Below, piece after piece: positions 41,855-51,368 of a DNA stretch of 64,000 nt. Numbering within the stretch: position 1 is the stretch's first letter; each line of letters begins with the position of its first letter. The position numbers and the translations under genes are program-made. This DNA is from Clostridiales bacterium GWF2_38_85 (lineage in GTDB: Bacteria; Bacillota; Clostridia; Oscillospirales; CAG-382): NCBI GenBank assembly GCA_001797275.1, contig MGOY01000032.1:1-64000 (forward strand), read 5' to 3'. The notes below the pieces were generated by a model. It searched no databases, was not told where the DNA came from, and saw only the letters and a list, made by a program, of their open reading frames with translations.

Positions 41855-44035
41855 GTGGCAAACATTTTTCAGTTATTCGGAACAATTTTTGTTGATAATT
41901 CCGAGGCGGACAAGAGTATAGACTCAACAACAAAAAAAGCCGAGAGCTCGGGCTCAAAAGTGGGCTCCGCGTTCTCCTCCATTGCAAAAGGAGCGGCGGT
42001 GGTTGGCACGGCGGCGGTTGCGGGTGCCGCGGCACTTGGGACAGCCGCTTATAAAATGGCGAGCGACACCGCCGCCGCCGCTGATGAAGTGGATAAAATG
42101 AGTCAAAAACTCGGTATGTCTCGAGAGGGATACCAGGAATGGGACTACGTACTATCACAAGCGGGCGTTGATATTAATACCATGCAAACGGGAATGAAAT
42201 CACTCGTTAAAAATATGGACGCAACGACAGAGGGAAACAAAACAGCAACGGCAAATTTTGAAAAACTCGGACTAACTGTTACGGATTCCTCGGGAAAAAT
42301 GAAAACACAAGAGCAAATGTTTAACGAGACGGTAACAGCTTTACAGAACATGGAGGACGGAACAGAAAAAGCACGGCTCGCGCAAGAAATGTTTGGAAAA
42401 CAAGGACAAGAAATGTTGCCCTTACTCAATGGAGAGGCGGGCTCGATAGAAGAGCTTAAAAACAAAGCAAACGAACTCGGTATGGTTATGGGAGACGACG
42501 CTATAGACGCGGGAGTAAAGTTTACCGATACAATGGATACTATGAAACGCTCTTTAGGAGGAGCCATTAATAGCCTCGGTGCTACTGTTATGCCTATAGT
42601 GCAAAAGGTACTCGATTTAATTATTGGAAAGTTACCTTTAATTCAAAAGTTATTTGAAAAATTATCGCCTATATTAGAGTCTGTATTCTCTGAACTTTTG
42701 CCGCCGTTATTTGACCTTGTGGAAACAATATTCCCTGTTCTGCTAAATCTTATCGAGACGCTATTACCTCCCATTCAACAAATTATTACAGCTATTTTGC
42801 CCGTTATAGTGAGCTTAATTCAACAGTTATTGCCGCCGATTATGAAAATTATCGAAACGGTTTTACCTATACTTGTAAATCTAATTAACGCTATTATGCC
42901 ACTTGTGGTACAAATACTTGATACCATACTACCCGTTTTAATACAGCTAATTGAGGCATTGCTACCGCCAATAATTCAAATTATAGAGGCGGTGTTGCCC
43001 GTTGTAATTCAGTTATTACAAACCCTCCTCCCTCCAATACTGAAAATAGTTAACGCCGTGTTGCCTGTACTTATTGACCTAATAAATACAGTTATGCCGC
43101 TCGTTGTAAAAATCATTGAGGCGGTGTTGCCTATTGTTATTGAGCTTATAGAAAAATTATTACCTCCTATATTAAAGGTAATTGACCTCGTTTTACCTGT
43201 GTTAATTAACCTTATTGAATCAATATTGCCGCTTGTAACGACGATTATAGAGGCAATACTCCCCGTCCTTTTAACATTGCTCGACGTACTCATGCCTCTG
43301 TTAGAGCCGATACTCGACATTTTGTTAATGTTTCTCGAACCTCTTATGCAGTTACTTAATATGATATTGCCTCCGATTATTGCTCTATTTAAGAACATAA
43401 TTGAAAAGGTAATGCCTCCATTGCAAAAGGTGTTTGAGGCAGTAGCGGGCGCGGTAAGCGGTAATTTTAAAAATGCGTTTGACGGCATAAAGAAAGTATT
43501 TGAAAATGTAAAGGGCATATTCACAGGCATTATTGACTTTGTAAAAAATGTATTTACAGGAAATTGGAAAGGTGCCTGGGACGCAGTAGTAAAGATATTT
43601 GGAAATATATTTGATGGCATAAAAAACATTTTTAAGGTGCCTATAAACTGGATAATAGACGGGCTAAATTTGTTCATAAAAGGGCTCAATAAGCTACAAA
43701 TACCCGATTGGGTTCCAGGCGTTGGAGGCATGGGCTTAAACATTGCAGAGATTAAACGTCTCCGTATCGGTTTAGATTACGTGCCGTATGACGAATTTCC
43801 CGCACTACTTCACAAAGGCGAACGCGTGTTGACCGCGAGCGAGTCAAAAACGCTCGACAAAACCATAAACGAGCAAAGCACAAAAAAAGACGCTCAAACA
43901 CCTATTAGTATAAAGCTCGAGCTTAAAATCGAAAACTTTAATAACAACTCGGGCAAAGATATAGAGGCGTTAGGTGACGATATTTTAACGGTTATTGAGG
44001 AATCGTTGCGGAGGAAAGGAGCTGTATTTGCGTGA
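41855..44035 (+). CDS. Tail tape measure protein
   Basis: A 726-residue tape measure starting with GTG 41855. N-terminus: Ala/Gly-rich membrane-like helix (AVVGTAAVAGAAALGTAAY) and EVDKMSQKLGMSREGYQEWDYVLSQAG, usual for the family. Residues about 265-525 are an exceptional hydrophobic tandem of 11-residue units. The end has the WVPGVGGMG and HKGERVLTA segments seen in many tape measures. It sets tail length and takes part in DNA entry. Confidence 0.9.
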   Translation: MANIFQLFGTIFVDNSEADKSIDSTTKKAESSGSKVGSAFSSIAKGAAVVGTAAVAGAAALGTAAYKMASDTAAAADEVDKMSQKLGMSREGYQEWDYVLSQAGVDINTMQTGMKSLVKNMDATTEGNKTATANFEKLGLTVTDSSGKMKTQEQMFNETVTALQNMEDGTEKARLAQEMFGKQGQEMLPLLNGEAGSIEELKNKANELGMVMGDDAIDAGVKFTDTMDTMKRSLGGAINSLGATVMPIVQKVLDLIIGKLPLIQKLFEKLSPILESVFSELLPPLFDLVETIFPVLLNLIETLLPPIQQIITAILPVIVSLIQQLLPPIMKIIETVLPILVNLINAIMPLVVQILDTILPVLIQLIEALLPPIIQIIEAVLPVVIQLLQTLLPPILKIVNAVLPVLIDLINTVMPLVVKIIEAVLPIVIELIEKLLPPILKVIDLVLPVLINLIESILPLVTTIIEAILPVLLTLLDVLMPLLEPILDILLMFLEPLMQLLNMILPPIIALFKNIIEKVMPPLQKVFEAVAGAVSGNFKNAFDGIKKVFENVKGIFTGIIDFVKNVFTGNWKGAWDAVVKIFGNIFDGIKNIFKVPINWIIDGLNLFIKGLNKLQIPDWVPGVGGMGLNIAEIKRLRIGLDYVPYDEFPALLHKGERVLTASESKTLDKTINEQSTKKDAQTPISIKLELKIENFNNNSGKDIEALGDDILTVIEESLRRKGAVFA
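42640..43440 (+). repeat. 33-bp/11-residue tandem repeats in the tape measure gene
   Basis: About 24 units of the form hLPhhhphhpx, for example LLPPIIQIIEA, VLPVVIQLLQT, LLPPILKIVNA, VLPVLIDLINT. Proline stands at position 3 of nearly every unit. Units alternate between LPP and LPV types, suggesting growth by duplication of a 22-residue pair. DNA copies are diverged, so it is an old expansion under protein-level selection. Confidence 0.85.
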
Positions 44036-44757
44036 TAAACAACGGGTTACACTGGTTTAATTTTAAAACCGCCTTGTCTCTCGACAAAGGGTTAATTGTA
44101 ACAAATAAAAATGCATACAACGGAGCCTCTCGCGACGTTACGTTTAAGTCGGTTCCTGGGCGTTCGGGCGACTTGTGCATAGATAACAAAAGATATAACA
44201 ATATTAATATTAAATACGACGTTGCGGTATTGCGAAACGAGTACGATATATCAGAACTCGCGCACAATATAAAGGGTTGGTTGCTTTCGGAGGCGGGATA
44301 TTTCCGACTCTATGATTCTTACGACGTTAATTATTTCCGTCTCGCGTCGTACAGCGACGAAATAGACATAGATGAAGAATTGCCACAGTTTGGCTCCTCC
44401 TCTATTAAATTTAACTGCAAGCCGTTTAAATACTCAATAGAGGGGCAACGCTCAAAAATACTAACAGCGGCAACAAATATTGTTAACGCGGAGTATTTCG
44501 AGAGCTCTCCGTATATCAAAATAAACGGGAGCGGGACAATTACGCTTTATATCAATAATGCCTCGTTTGCGTTCGAGAATGTAGACGAGTACATAGAGGT
44601 TGACGGCGAAACAAAAAACGCATATAAAGGCACAGTTGCGCAAAACAATCATATGCTTTCAAACACGTTCCCAACTCTCACGCCAGGCGCAAACAATATC
44701 TCGTGGACGGGAACAGTAGAAAGCATAGAAATAATTCCGAGGTGGTGTTGCTTGTGA
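44032..44757 (+). CDS. Distal tail protein (Dit)
   Basis: A 241-residue Sipho_tail-type protein: GLIVTNKNAYNGASRDVTFKSVPGRSGDL, the hallmark of the Dit N-terminal domain, then INIKYDVAVL and ending in a galectin-like domain with SWTGTVESIEIIPRW. It forms the hexameric hub at the tail tip. Overlaps the tape measure stop (GTGATAA) by 4 nt. Confidence 0.85.
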   Translation: MINNGLHWFNFKTALSLDKGLIVTNKNAYNGASRDVTFKSVPGRSGDLCIDNKRYNNINIKYDVAVLRNEYDISELAHNIKGWLLSEAGYFRLYDSYDVNYFRLASYSDEIDIDEELPQFGSSSIKFNCKPFKYSIEGQRSKILTAATNIVNAEYFESSPYIKINGSGTITLYINNASFAFENVDEYIEVDGETKNAYKGTVAQNNHMLSNTFPTLTPGANNISWTGTVESIEIIPRWCCL

Positions 44758-47108
44758 TTCCGATTCTATACAGCAAAGGAGAAACAACCTTTACTCACAA
44801 CGGATTAGGACTATTAACGGAGGCTCTCGCTTGCCCTGTGACGGAAGAAAGAAACGGAAAATACGAGCTCACTCTCGACTACCCGATAACAGGACAACAT
44901 TACTCGGAGGTTGAGGAGGGCTCAATAGTAAAATCAAAGCCGAACGAAACGAGCGAGCCTCAATTATTCCGCCTTTATAAATCGAGCAAGCCTATTAACG
45001 GAATTGTCACATTTTACGGCGAGCATATAAGTTACGAGCTGAACGGTATTCCTATTATAGGATTAAACGTTACGGGAGTTTCAGCGTCCGCGGCAATTAA
45101 TACAGCATTTACAAACGCTATATTGTCGCATAGTTTCACGGTATGGAGCGATATTGCGACCTTAAACGGCACGACGATAAAAAAGCCCTGTTCCCTCCGC
45201 GCGATACTCGGCGGGCAAACAGGGAGCATTCTCGACGTATGGGGCGGAGAATATGAATTCGATAATTTTCTCGTAAAGCTACACGCTCACCGAGGAAAAG
45301 AGACGAACATCATTATTGAATACGGAAAAAATCTTACGGACATTAAACAAGAGCGGAATATAGCCGATTGCTACACGCATTTTCTCCCCTACGCTATCGT
45401 GACACAAAACACGCTCGACAGCGCGGGGCAGATAACAGCAACCGAGGACGTTACAATAACGCTCACAGAGGGAGTTATAGCTCTTGCAGGAGCGGCTAAT
45501 ATCGGGCACGCAAAAACCTTTTATATGGACTTTACACAGCAATTCTCAAAAGACGAGACCATTTCGGAGGAGGCTTTGAGAGCAAAAGCTACCGCGTATG
45601 TTGCCTCCTCCTCGCTCGGTGTTCCGAAAGTTAATATAACAGCGTCATTCGTTCAGTTATGGCAAACGGAAGAATACAAAAATATTGCTCCATTAGAGAG
45701 GGTTAAACTTTGCGATACGGTAACGGTTAAATTTTCGGAGCTCGGCATTTCTGCAACGGCGGAAATTATCAAGACGGTTTTTGACTCATTAAAAGAGCAG
45801 TATACCTCCGTCGAGCTCGGAGACGCAAAGAGCAATTTTGCAAACACTATCGCAAAGCAACAGGAAAGCATAACAGCTATTGAAACAGCGGCGCGCAAAG
45901 ATAAGGCTCTCGCCTCCGCCGAGCTGTCAAATGCCATATTAACGGCAACAAACCTCATTACAGGACAAAACGGAGGTTACGTTGTTTTAAATCCTCCGAA
46001 TAACCCGCAAGAAATACTCATTATGGATACACCCGACCTCGCAACCGCGGTTAATGTTTGGCGTTGGAACTCGGGCGGGCTCGGATATTCCTCTAATGGA
46101 TACAATGGAGAATACGCTCTCGCTATTACAATGAACGGCGCAATAGTAGCGGACGCTATAACCTCGGGTATTCTTAACGGAGCATTACTTAAAGCGGATT
46201 CTGTGCAAGCGAACGCCATTTCGCAGTATTTCAAAAGTGAAATTACAAACGAGATAAATAACGCCGCGGGCGTTGTTGAACAGGCATTCACGGCGGCGGA
46301 CGGTCAAGTAAAGAGCATAATTTCAGAGGTAAACACGGTATTAACGGGAGATATAGAAACCGCCAATACTGCAATAAGTGAATTACGGCAAACGGTAGAG
46401 GCTCTCGACCTCGCATTTACTACGCAATACACGGGAGGAATTAACAACGTTTTAAACTCGAGCGGGCTCAATGGGGTTTCGGACGATTGGACGTATACGG
46501 GCGCGGTTATAGCACAGCAGACCGCCGACGCGGTTAATAACACGCTTTCAAGTTCAATGTTCCGCATAAGTGCGGGAAATCTATCGCAAGAAATACGAAC
46601 AATAGAGGGAGCCGTATATACTTTAACACTCAAAGCAAAGAAAGATACAGCCTCGCGAACGTATTTTAAACTGGATTTAGGCGGTAATGAAATATATGTT
46701 TTCGACGAGCAAGCCGCGGGAGAATGGACGGAATACTCAAAAACATTCACCGCGCCGAGTAGCACGGTTGCTATGGAGGCGGGCACAACGGGTTCATACT
46801 TATATGTTGCTGATATTATGCTCGCAGAGGGAACCGCTAAAACAAAATGGACTCCCGCGCCGAACGAAATATATACGACAAACGTTAAAATTGACCGTCG
46901 AGGAATCAATATTACAAACTCGGAAAGCTCAACAGAAACCATTATAGATAATACACAATTTGCGGTTAAGCACCAGGGCGCAACGGTATTGACCGTAAAC
47001 AAAGACTTAACTACTTTAAGAAAAACAGAAGTTACCGACGAGCTAACAATCGGAAAAGGCAAGTTTGTTCCGAAAACAAACGGGCTCGATTTTGTATTAC
47101 TTGATTAA
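44754..47108 (+). CDS. Tail-associated (Tal) endopeptidase-like tail protein
   Basis: A 784-residue protein starting with GTG 44754 in a GTGA overlap. The N-terminal 370 residues match the prophage tail endopeptidase/Tal fold: NGLGLLTEALACPVTEERNGKYELTLDYPI, LRAILGGQTGSILDVWGGEYEFDNF, KNLTDIKQERNIADCYTHFLPYA. A helical stalk (about 375-560) and a carbohydrate-binding-like beta domain (VYTLTLKAKKDTASRTYFKLD) follow. It is the tail tip spike. Confidence 0.85.
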   Translation: MIPILYSKGETTFTHNGLGLLTEALACPVTEERNGKYELTLDYPITGQHYSEVEEGSIVKSKPNETSEPQLFRLYKSSKPINGIVTFYGEHISYELNGIPIIGLNVTGVSASAAINTAFTNAILSHSFTVWSDIATLNGTTIKKPCSLRAILGGQTGSILDVWGGEYEFDNFLVKLHAHRGKETNIIIEYGKNLTDIKQERNIADCYTHFLPYAIVTQNTLDSAGQITATEDVTITLTEGVIALAGAANIGHAKTFYMDFTQQFSKDETISEEALRAKATAYVASSSLGVPKVNITASFVQLWQTEEYKNIAPLERVKLCDTVTVKFSELGISATAEIIKTVFDSLKEQYTSVELGDAKSNFANTIAKQQESITAIETAARKDKALASAELSNAILTATNLITGQNGGYVVLNPPNNPQEILIMDTPDLATAVNVWRWNSGGLGYSSNGYNGEYALAITMNGAIVADAITSGILNGALLKADSVQANAISQYFKSEITNEINNAAGVVEQAFTAADGQVKSIISEVNTVLTGDIETANTAISELRQTVEALDLAFTTQYTGGINNVLNSSGLNGVSDDWTYTGAVIAQQTADAVNNTLSSSMFRISAGNLSQEIRTIEGAVYTLTLKAKKDTASRTYFKLDLGGNEIYVFDEQAAGEWTEYSKTFTAPSSTVAMEAGTTGSYLYVADIMLAEGTAKTKWTPAPNEIYTTNVKIDRRGINITNSESSTETIIDNTQFAVKHQGATVLTVNKDLTTLRKTEVTDELTIGKGKFVPKTNGLDFVLLD

Positions 47109-47120
47109 GGAGGCGGGAAT

Positions 47121-49097
47121 ATGGCATTAAGCGGGAGTTTCAATAATTATCCTGTTTCGTCTTTCGGCTTGTATTGTGAATGGAACGCAACCCAAAGCGT
47201 TATAGGAAACTATAGCGACGTTACGTTATATGTGTATCTGTCATATTATACGATTGGAGTTGGAGAACGCTCCGACAGTTACATAAACGTAAACGGAGAA
47301 AATGAGCAGTACACCGTAGCGGCAATAAGCGATTATACCTCGGGTTGGAAAAAGAAACTACTCAAAACAAAGACCGTAAGAGTATATCACGACGGGAGCG
47401 GAAACGCCTCATGTTATCTTGGTGCCTCATGGAGATTTAGCGGAACATATAGCGGGGGTTACATAGGTTGGATTGAAACAGCTACGACAGCATACCTCAA
47501 TCAGATTGACCGCTCCGCGCCTACCGTATCGTTAAGCTATGGAAGTATAACGGCGAGTAGTGTATATATATCGGCGACAGCCTCTACAACGTGCGACATA
47601 TGGCAATACAGCATTAACGGAGGCTCCTCATGGGTTACGTTCAACTCGAGCTCTGGAACGTCGAGAGGATATACAATTACAGGGCTTTCGCCGAATACAA
47701 CATATTCAATATATGTTCGGGCGAGAAAATCCTCAAACCAGGTATACGGAACGTCGGGACTTGCAAGCGTTAAGACTCTCGGAGGAACGGTTCTCAATAG
47801 CGTTTCAACAGTGACCGCCGACAACGCAACCGCAACAATAGCTATTAACAGAACCATATATACAGCAAGCTACACTCATACGCTCGTTATAAAAAACGGC
47901 TCAACAACCATTCTTACAATAACAGGTATAGCAGGTACCGCCAACACGTCAAGCCAAACGATAACGCTCTCCGCCGCGCAGAGAACAACGCTACTCGCCG
48001 CCATGTCCTCGATTAAGTCGTTTACAGGAACGTTCATTATAACGACGTATAGCGGCTCAACGCAGATAGGTATACCGTCAAGCACGACGGCAACGGTTCA
48101 AACAACGTCGGCAAACTCCGCGCCGACATTCTCGGGGTTCACTCATTCGGACACGAATACAAATACATCAAACATTACGGGAAACAATCAAGTTTATATA
48201 AAAGGGTATTCCCTCCTTACAGTGGTTGCGACAGCGGCAACAGCAAAGAACGGAGCCTCAATATCAAGCTACCAGGTGACGGCGGGCGCGGCGGTTGCCT
48301 CCTCAATAGGGACAACAATCGCCGTAGGAAAGCTCTACACAGCGAGAACGGTGCCAATTGTAGTTACAGTTATTGACTCTCGAGGTTATACGAGTTCCGC
48401 AACGGTTAATATATCCGTTATTGAGTATAAAGGCATAGAAATATCAAACTATCTCATGCGCCGATTAAATGAGGTTGAAAGTACAACGGAAATAACAATC
48501 AGCGGTACGCTTTCAGAAATTACGGTAAGTAGTACCAACAAAAACGCGTTTCAATACTTAAAATATAGGTATAAAAAAACGAGTGAAAGCACATACAGTT
48601 CATATGTAACAATCGCCCCGACATATACCGCAACATCTTTCAGCTACGACAACGACGAATTTATATCGCTTGACTCTGACTACTCCTGGAACGTTCAAAT
48701 TATCGTAGCAGACAAGCTCTCAACGGATACAATAGACATTGTTTTGCCGCAAGGAATGCCGCTAATGTCTTTCCGTCAAAAGAAAGTCGGCGTAAACAAT
48801 AGAACGCCTACCGCCGCGCTTGACGTTGTGGGAGAAATAAAGCAAAACGGGTACGGTGTGCTCGGATTTGTAAAAGCGTTATTGTCCGAGAATTTTAACG
48901 ACATAACCGAACCAGGTATTTATTTTTACGGGAACAATCCCGCGTTGACAAATAAACCAGTTTCGGCGGTTGGATTGTTAGAGGTGTTCGGATATGGAGG
49001 CTATATTATACAACGGTTCACGGCGGTTCCGAGCGGGAACGCATTATATATACGTTCGTACTTTAATAGCACTTGGACGGCGTGGATTGAAAAATAA
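47121..49097 (+). CDS. Minor structural protein (DUF859-like) with fibronectin III domain
   Basis: A 658-residue tail protein. The start MALSGSFNNYPVSSFGLYCEWNA and QSVIGNYSDVTLYVYLSYYTIGV resembles DUF859 phage minor structural proteins; APTVSLSYGSITASSVYISATA to VYVRARKSS is a fibronectin type III-like domain (about 135-215). The C-terminus (VVGEIKQNGYGVLGF, ALYIRSYFNSTWTAWIEK) resembles a fibre head-binding end. Thr/Ser-rich. Confidence 0.8.
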   Translation: MALSGSFNNYPVSSFGLYCEWNATQSVIGNYSDVTLYVYLSYYTIGVGERSDSYINVNGENEQYTVAAISDYTSGWKKKLLKTKTVRVYHDGSGNASCYLGASWRFSGTYSGGYIGWIETATTAYLNQIDRSAPTVSLSYGSITASSVYISATASTTCDIWQYSINGGSSWVTFNSSSGTSRGYTITGLSPNTTYSIYVRARKSSNQVYGTSGLASVKTLGGTVLNSVSTVTADNATATIAINRTIYTASYTHTLVIKNGSTTILTITGIAGTANTSSQTITLSAAQRTTLLAAMSSIKSFTGTFIITTYSGSTQIGIPSSTTATVQTTSANSAPTFSGFTHSDTNTNTSNITGNNQVYIKGYSLLTVVATAATAKNGASISSYQVTAGAAVASSIGTTIAVGKLYTARTVPIVVTVIDSRGYTSSATVNISVIEYKGIEISNYLMRRLNEVESTTEITISGTLSEITVSSTNKNAFQYLKYRYKKTSESTYSSYVTIAPTYTATSFSYDNDEFISLDSDYSWNVQIIVADKLSTDTIDIVLPQGMPLMSFRQKKVGVNNRTPTAALDVVGEIKQNGYGVLGFVKALLSENFNDITEPGIYFYGNNPALTNKPVSAVGLLEVFGYGGYIIQRFTAVPSGNALYIRSYFNSTWTAWIEK

Positions 49098-49112
49098 CAA
49101 GGAGGAAACATT

Positions 49113-51062
49113 ATGCAAGTTTTAAAAGCCTTTACGCTCGACATTACGAGAACAACGCCCCTCGAATACATATACGCAAAGCAAGGCGACGTTGACTCTC
49201 GCGTATTGGAAATCGAATTACTTAACAGCGGGGAAATCTACACAATACCCGCAACAGTTACCGCTCGTTTTCGTTTGAAAAAAAAGGACGGGACGCAATG
49301 CCTCACGGATTGCACAATAGCAGATAACAAAATATCAGCAACACTTACCGAGCAAATGTTAGCGGTTGAGGGAATAGCCGTTGCGGAAATTGCTCTGTAT
49401 GATTCCGACGGCTCGTTAATTACCTCTCAAACATTCTATATTAAGGTGGAGAAGTACACAATTAACCCTCCGCAAGTGACGAGTTCCGACGAATACAAGT
49501 CTCTCACCGCCGCGTTAACCAGGGTTGCACAGGTGGAAACAATCGCAAATACAGCGGAGGCGCAATCGGAAACAGCTCTCGAGAACCTTACAATTATTGA
49601 GGCGACAATAAATACAGCGACCGACGGCGCGAATACAGCGGCACAAGGGGCAAATACAGCCGCTACGCTTTGTAATAATGCCGTTGCAAGCCTCAACAAT
49701 AAAGCTATGAAAAAGTATACAGTTACATTTACGGGCTCTTTGAGTGCGGGTACGCGCGCGGACGACGCGGTAGGAATGGTTGCAAACGTCGCAGTAGACG
49801 GCGCAACGGTAGTAAACAACTTTGACGGCGTATCGTTTTTCAATCGCCCTATTTGTTGTTGCACCTGGGACGCAACCGCCCGAAAATGGAAAGTGAACGC
49901 ATACCGCGGAGAACCTAATTTTGCATGGGACGGAACAAACGGGGAATTAATGTACGAATGTACTCCGTTTTATTACAAAACAGACCTCAATACGTATGTA
50001 AGCGTTACGGCTACACCGTCCGAGGGTTACGCTCTCGCCCCTATGTTCAAAGATGGAAACACAAAAGTTTATTGCCCTGTATTTCCTCTTGCTATGGTTA
50101 ACGGCGTTGCAACATCACGGAGCGGGTATTTACCTCAAACAGGTTCTCTTGACTCGTTTATGACAAATTGCCGCACGTTCGACAGCAAAGCGCATACGGA
50201 AACAATCGAGGTTAGATTCTCCGAATATGTACTCCAACTCGTAGAATTTGCTACAAAAGACGTTCAAACCGTTATGATGGGCGCGTGTAATATGAGGTAT
50301 AACGGAGACGACATTATAGCGAGTGTTATTTCTGATACTTCATTTACTACAACCTCGGCAATAGGAGCTTTGTTCAAAGCGGGACAAACAATTAGCATAG
50401 GCTCCGCTAAGAACGGCGAACAACGCACGAGCGGGGTTGTAATTACTTCAATTACAACAGTTGATACAGTATCAACATTTGTATTAGCCTCCGCGGTTGC
50501 AAATTTAGCCATAGGAGATTATTTGTCCTCGCGTTGTTGGATTAATGGAGCTACAAATATTGTTACCGCCTCGAGCGGCTCGCCTGTATCAAATACGGAC
50601 GGTTTTCGCCCGTGCATATGGAGAGGAAATGCTCTACCGTGGGCGAACGGATTCTCGACGCTTTGCAACGTGCTTGTTAACAGAACGGGAGCGGGAACAA
50701 CCGAGAGCCCATATGTTTACAAGCTATGGTATTTAAGCGACCCGAGCAAATACAACGCGGGAGCAATAACAGCCGATTATATCGAGGCAAATTTCAATCT
50801 TGCAACAGCCGACGGATACGTAAAAACTCTCAAAGTGGATACACGATACCCGTTCTTAATGGGTACGGCGGAAATTGGAGGAGCCTCTACGACCTACGCG
50901 GCGGCTTATTACTATATCATAAATACGCCCGCGGTTCGCGCGGTGCGTGTCGGCGGTCGCTTCAGCACTGGGCGTGCTTGCTCGCCTGTGTACTTCTACG
51001 TCGACCTCGCGCCTTCGTACTCGTATTTGTTCTGTCTCGCGCGCCTTTTTGTATCCCCGTAA
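49113..51062 (+). CDS. DGR-diversified receptor-binding protein (BppU-like N-terminus, C-type lectin-like C-terminus)
   Basis: A 649-residue tail protein. The N-terminus (residues 1-125) resembles BppU baseplate proteins: VLKAFTLDITRTTPLEYIYAKQGDVDSRVLEIEL. A short coiled coil follows (NTAEAQSETALENL, about 145-195), then a large beta-rich region, and a C-terminal lectin/FGE-like fold ending in RVGGRFSTGRACSPVYFYV. The last 35 codons are the variable repeat of a DGR; variable residues are 616, 618, 619, 622, 629, 631, 632, 636, 638, 640, 641 and 645. It should bind the host surface, with specificity changed by retro-mutagenesis. Confidence 0.88.
   Translation: MQVLKAFTLDITRTTPLEYIYAKQGDVDSRVLEIELLNSGEIYTIPATVTARFRLKKKDGTQCLTDCTIADNKISATLTEQMLAVEGIAVAEIALYDSDGSLITSQTFYIKVEKYTINPPQVTSSDEYKSLTAALTRVAQVETIANTAEAQSETALENLTIIEATINTATDGANTAAQGANTAATLCNNAVASLNNKAMKKYTVTFTGSLSAGTRADDAVGMVANVAVDGATVVNNFDGVSFFNRPICCCTWDATARKWKVNAYRGEPNFAWDGTNGELMYECTPFYYKTDLNTYVSVTATPSEGYALAPMFKDGNTKVYCPVFPLAMVNGVATSRSGYLPQTGSLDSFMTNCRTFDSKAHTETIEVRFSEYVLQLVEFATKDVQTVMMGACNMRYNGDDIIASVISDTSFTTTSAIGALFKAGQTISIGSAKNGEQRTSGVVITSITTVDTVSTFVLASAVANLAIGDYLSSRCWINGATNIVTASSGSPVSNTDGFRPCIWRGNALPWANGFSTLCNVLVNRTGAGTTESPYVYKLWYLSDPSKYNAGAITADYIEANFNLATADGYVKTLKVDTRYPFLMGTAEIGGASTTYAAAYYYIINTPAVRAVRVGGRFSTGRACSPVYFYVDLAPSYSYLFCLARLFVSP
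50938..51050 (+). repeat. DGR variable repeat (VR)
   Basis: Aligns with the template repeat at a constant offset of 194. Over 50958-51050 it differs at 16 of 23 template adenines (to C, G or T), at one non-A position (51014, C to T), and nowhere else. An invariant GC-rich CTCGCGCGCC (51036-51045) ends the repeat and fits an IMH. Confidence 0.93.
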
Positions 51063-51070
51063 TGGGGGTT

Positions 51071-51088
51071 TGGGGGTAACAACCCCCA
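51071..51088 (+). other. Hairpin downstream of VR
   Basis: TGGGGG / CCCCCA with a 6-nt loop (TAACAA), 9 nt after the target gene stop. DGRs usually carry such a hairpin or cruciform just 3' of VR, needed for retrohoming. A second GGGGG tract at 51064 could pair alternatively. Confidence 0.7.
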
Positions 51089-51131
51089 CAGTATTTTACA
51101 AACATTCGCATAGGGATTAAACGCGCTCCGT

Positions 51132-51244
51132 GCGCGGTGCGTGTCGGCGGTAACTTCAACAATGGGCGTAATTGCTCGCCTGTGTACTTCAACGTCAACA
51201 ACGCGCCCTCGAACTCGAATTTGAACTATCTCGCGCGCCTATTT
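51132..51244 (+). repeat. DGR template repeat (TR)
   Basis: Non-coding copy of VR rich in AAC/AAT codons at the variable positions (ten AAY codons), between target gene and reverse transcriptase on the same strand. It is transcribed to template RNA; the spacer 51245-51368 probably carries the structures needed for priming. There is no separate gene in the 51063-51368 gap. Confidence 0.93.
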
Positions 51245-51368
51245 TATAGTCAACATTTATAATTATGCGCGTTTAATTCCTTGCCCCTTGGCAAAAATCG
51301 TTGTTTACGGCGGGAGCTTGTAAGCAAAAGCCCAACGCTCCCGAAACTATAAAAAAAGAGGAAATGTA

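Noticed and set aside
42640-43440. Tape measure repeats as a possible CRISPR or satellite array
   Set aside because: The period is 33 bp with diverged units, in frame and conserved at protein level; there are no spacers and no cas genes.
50938-51244. VR/TR pair as an ordinary tandem duplication
   Set aside because: Differences fall almost only on template adenines and a DGR-type RT follows, which a simple duplication would not show.
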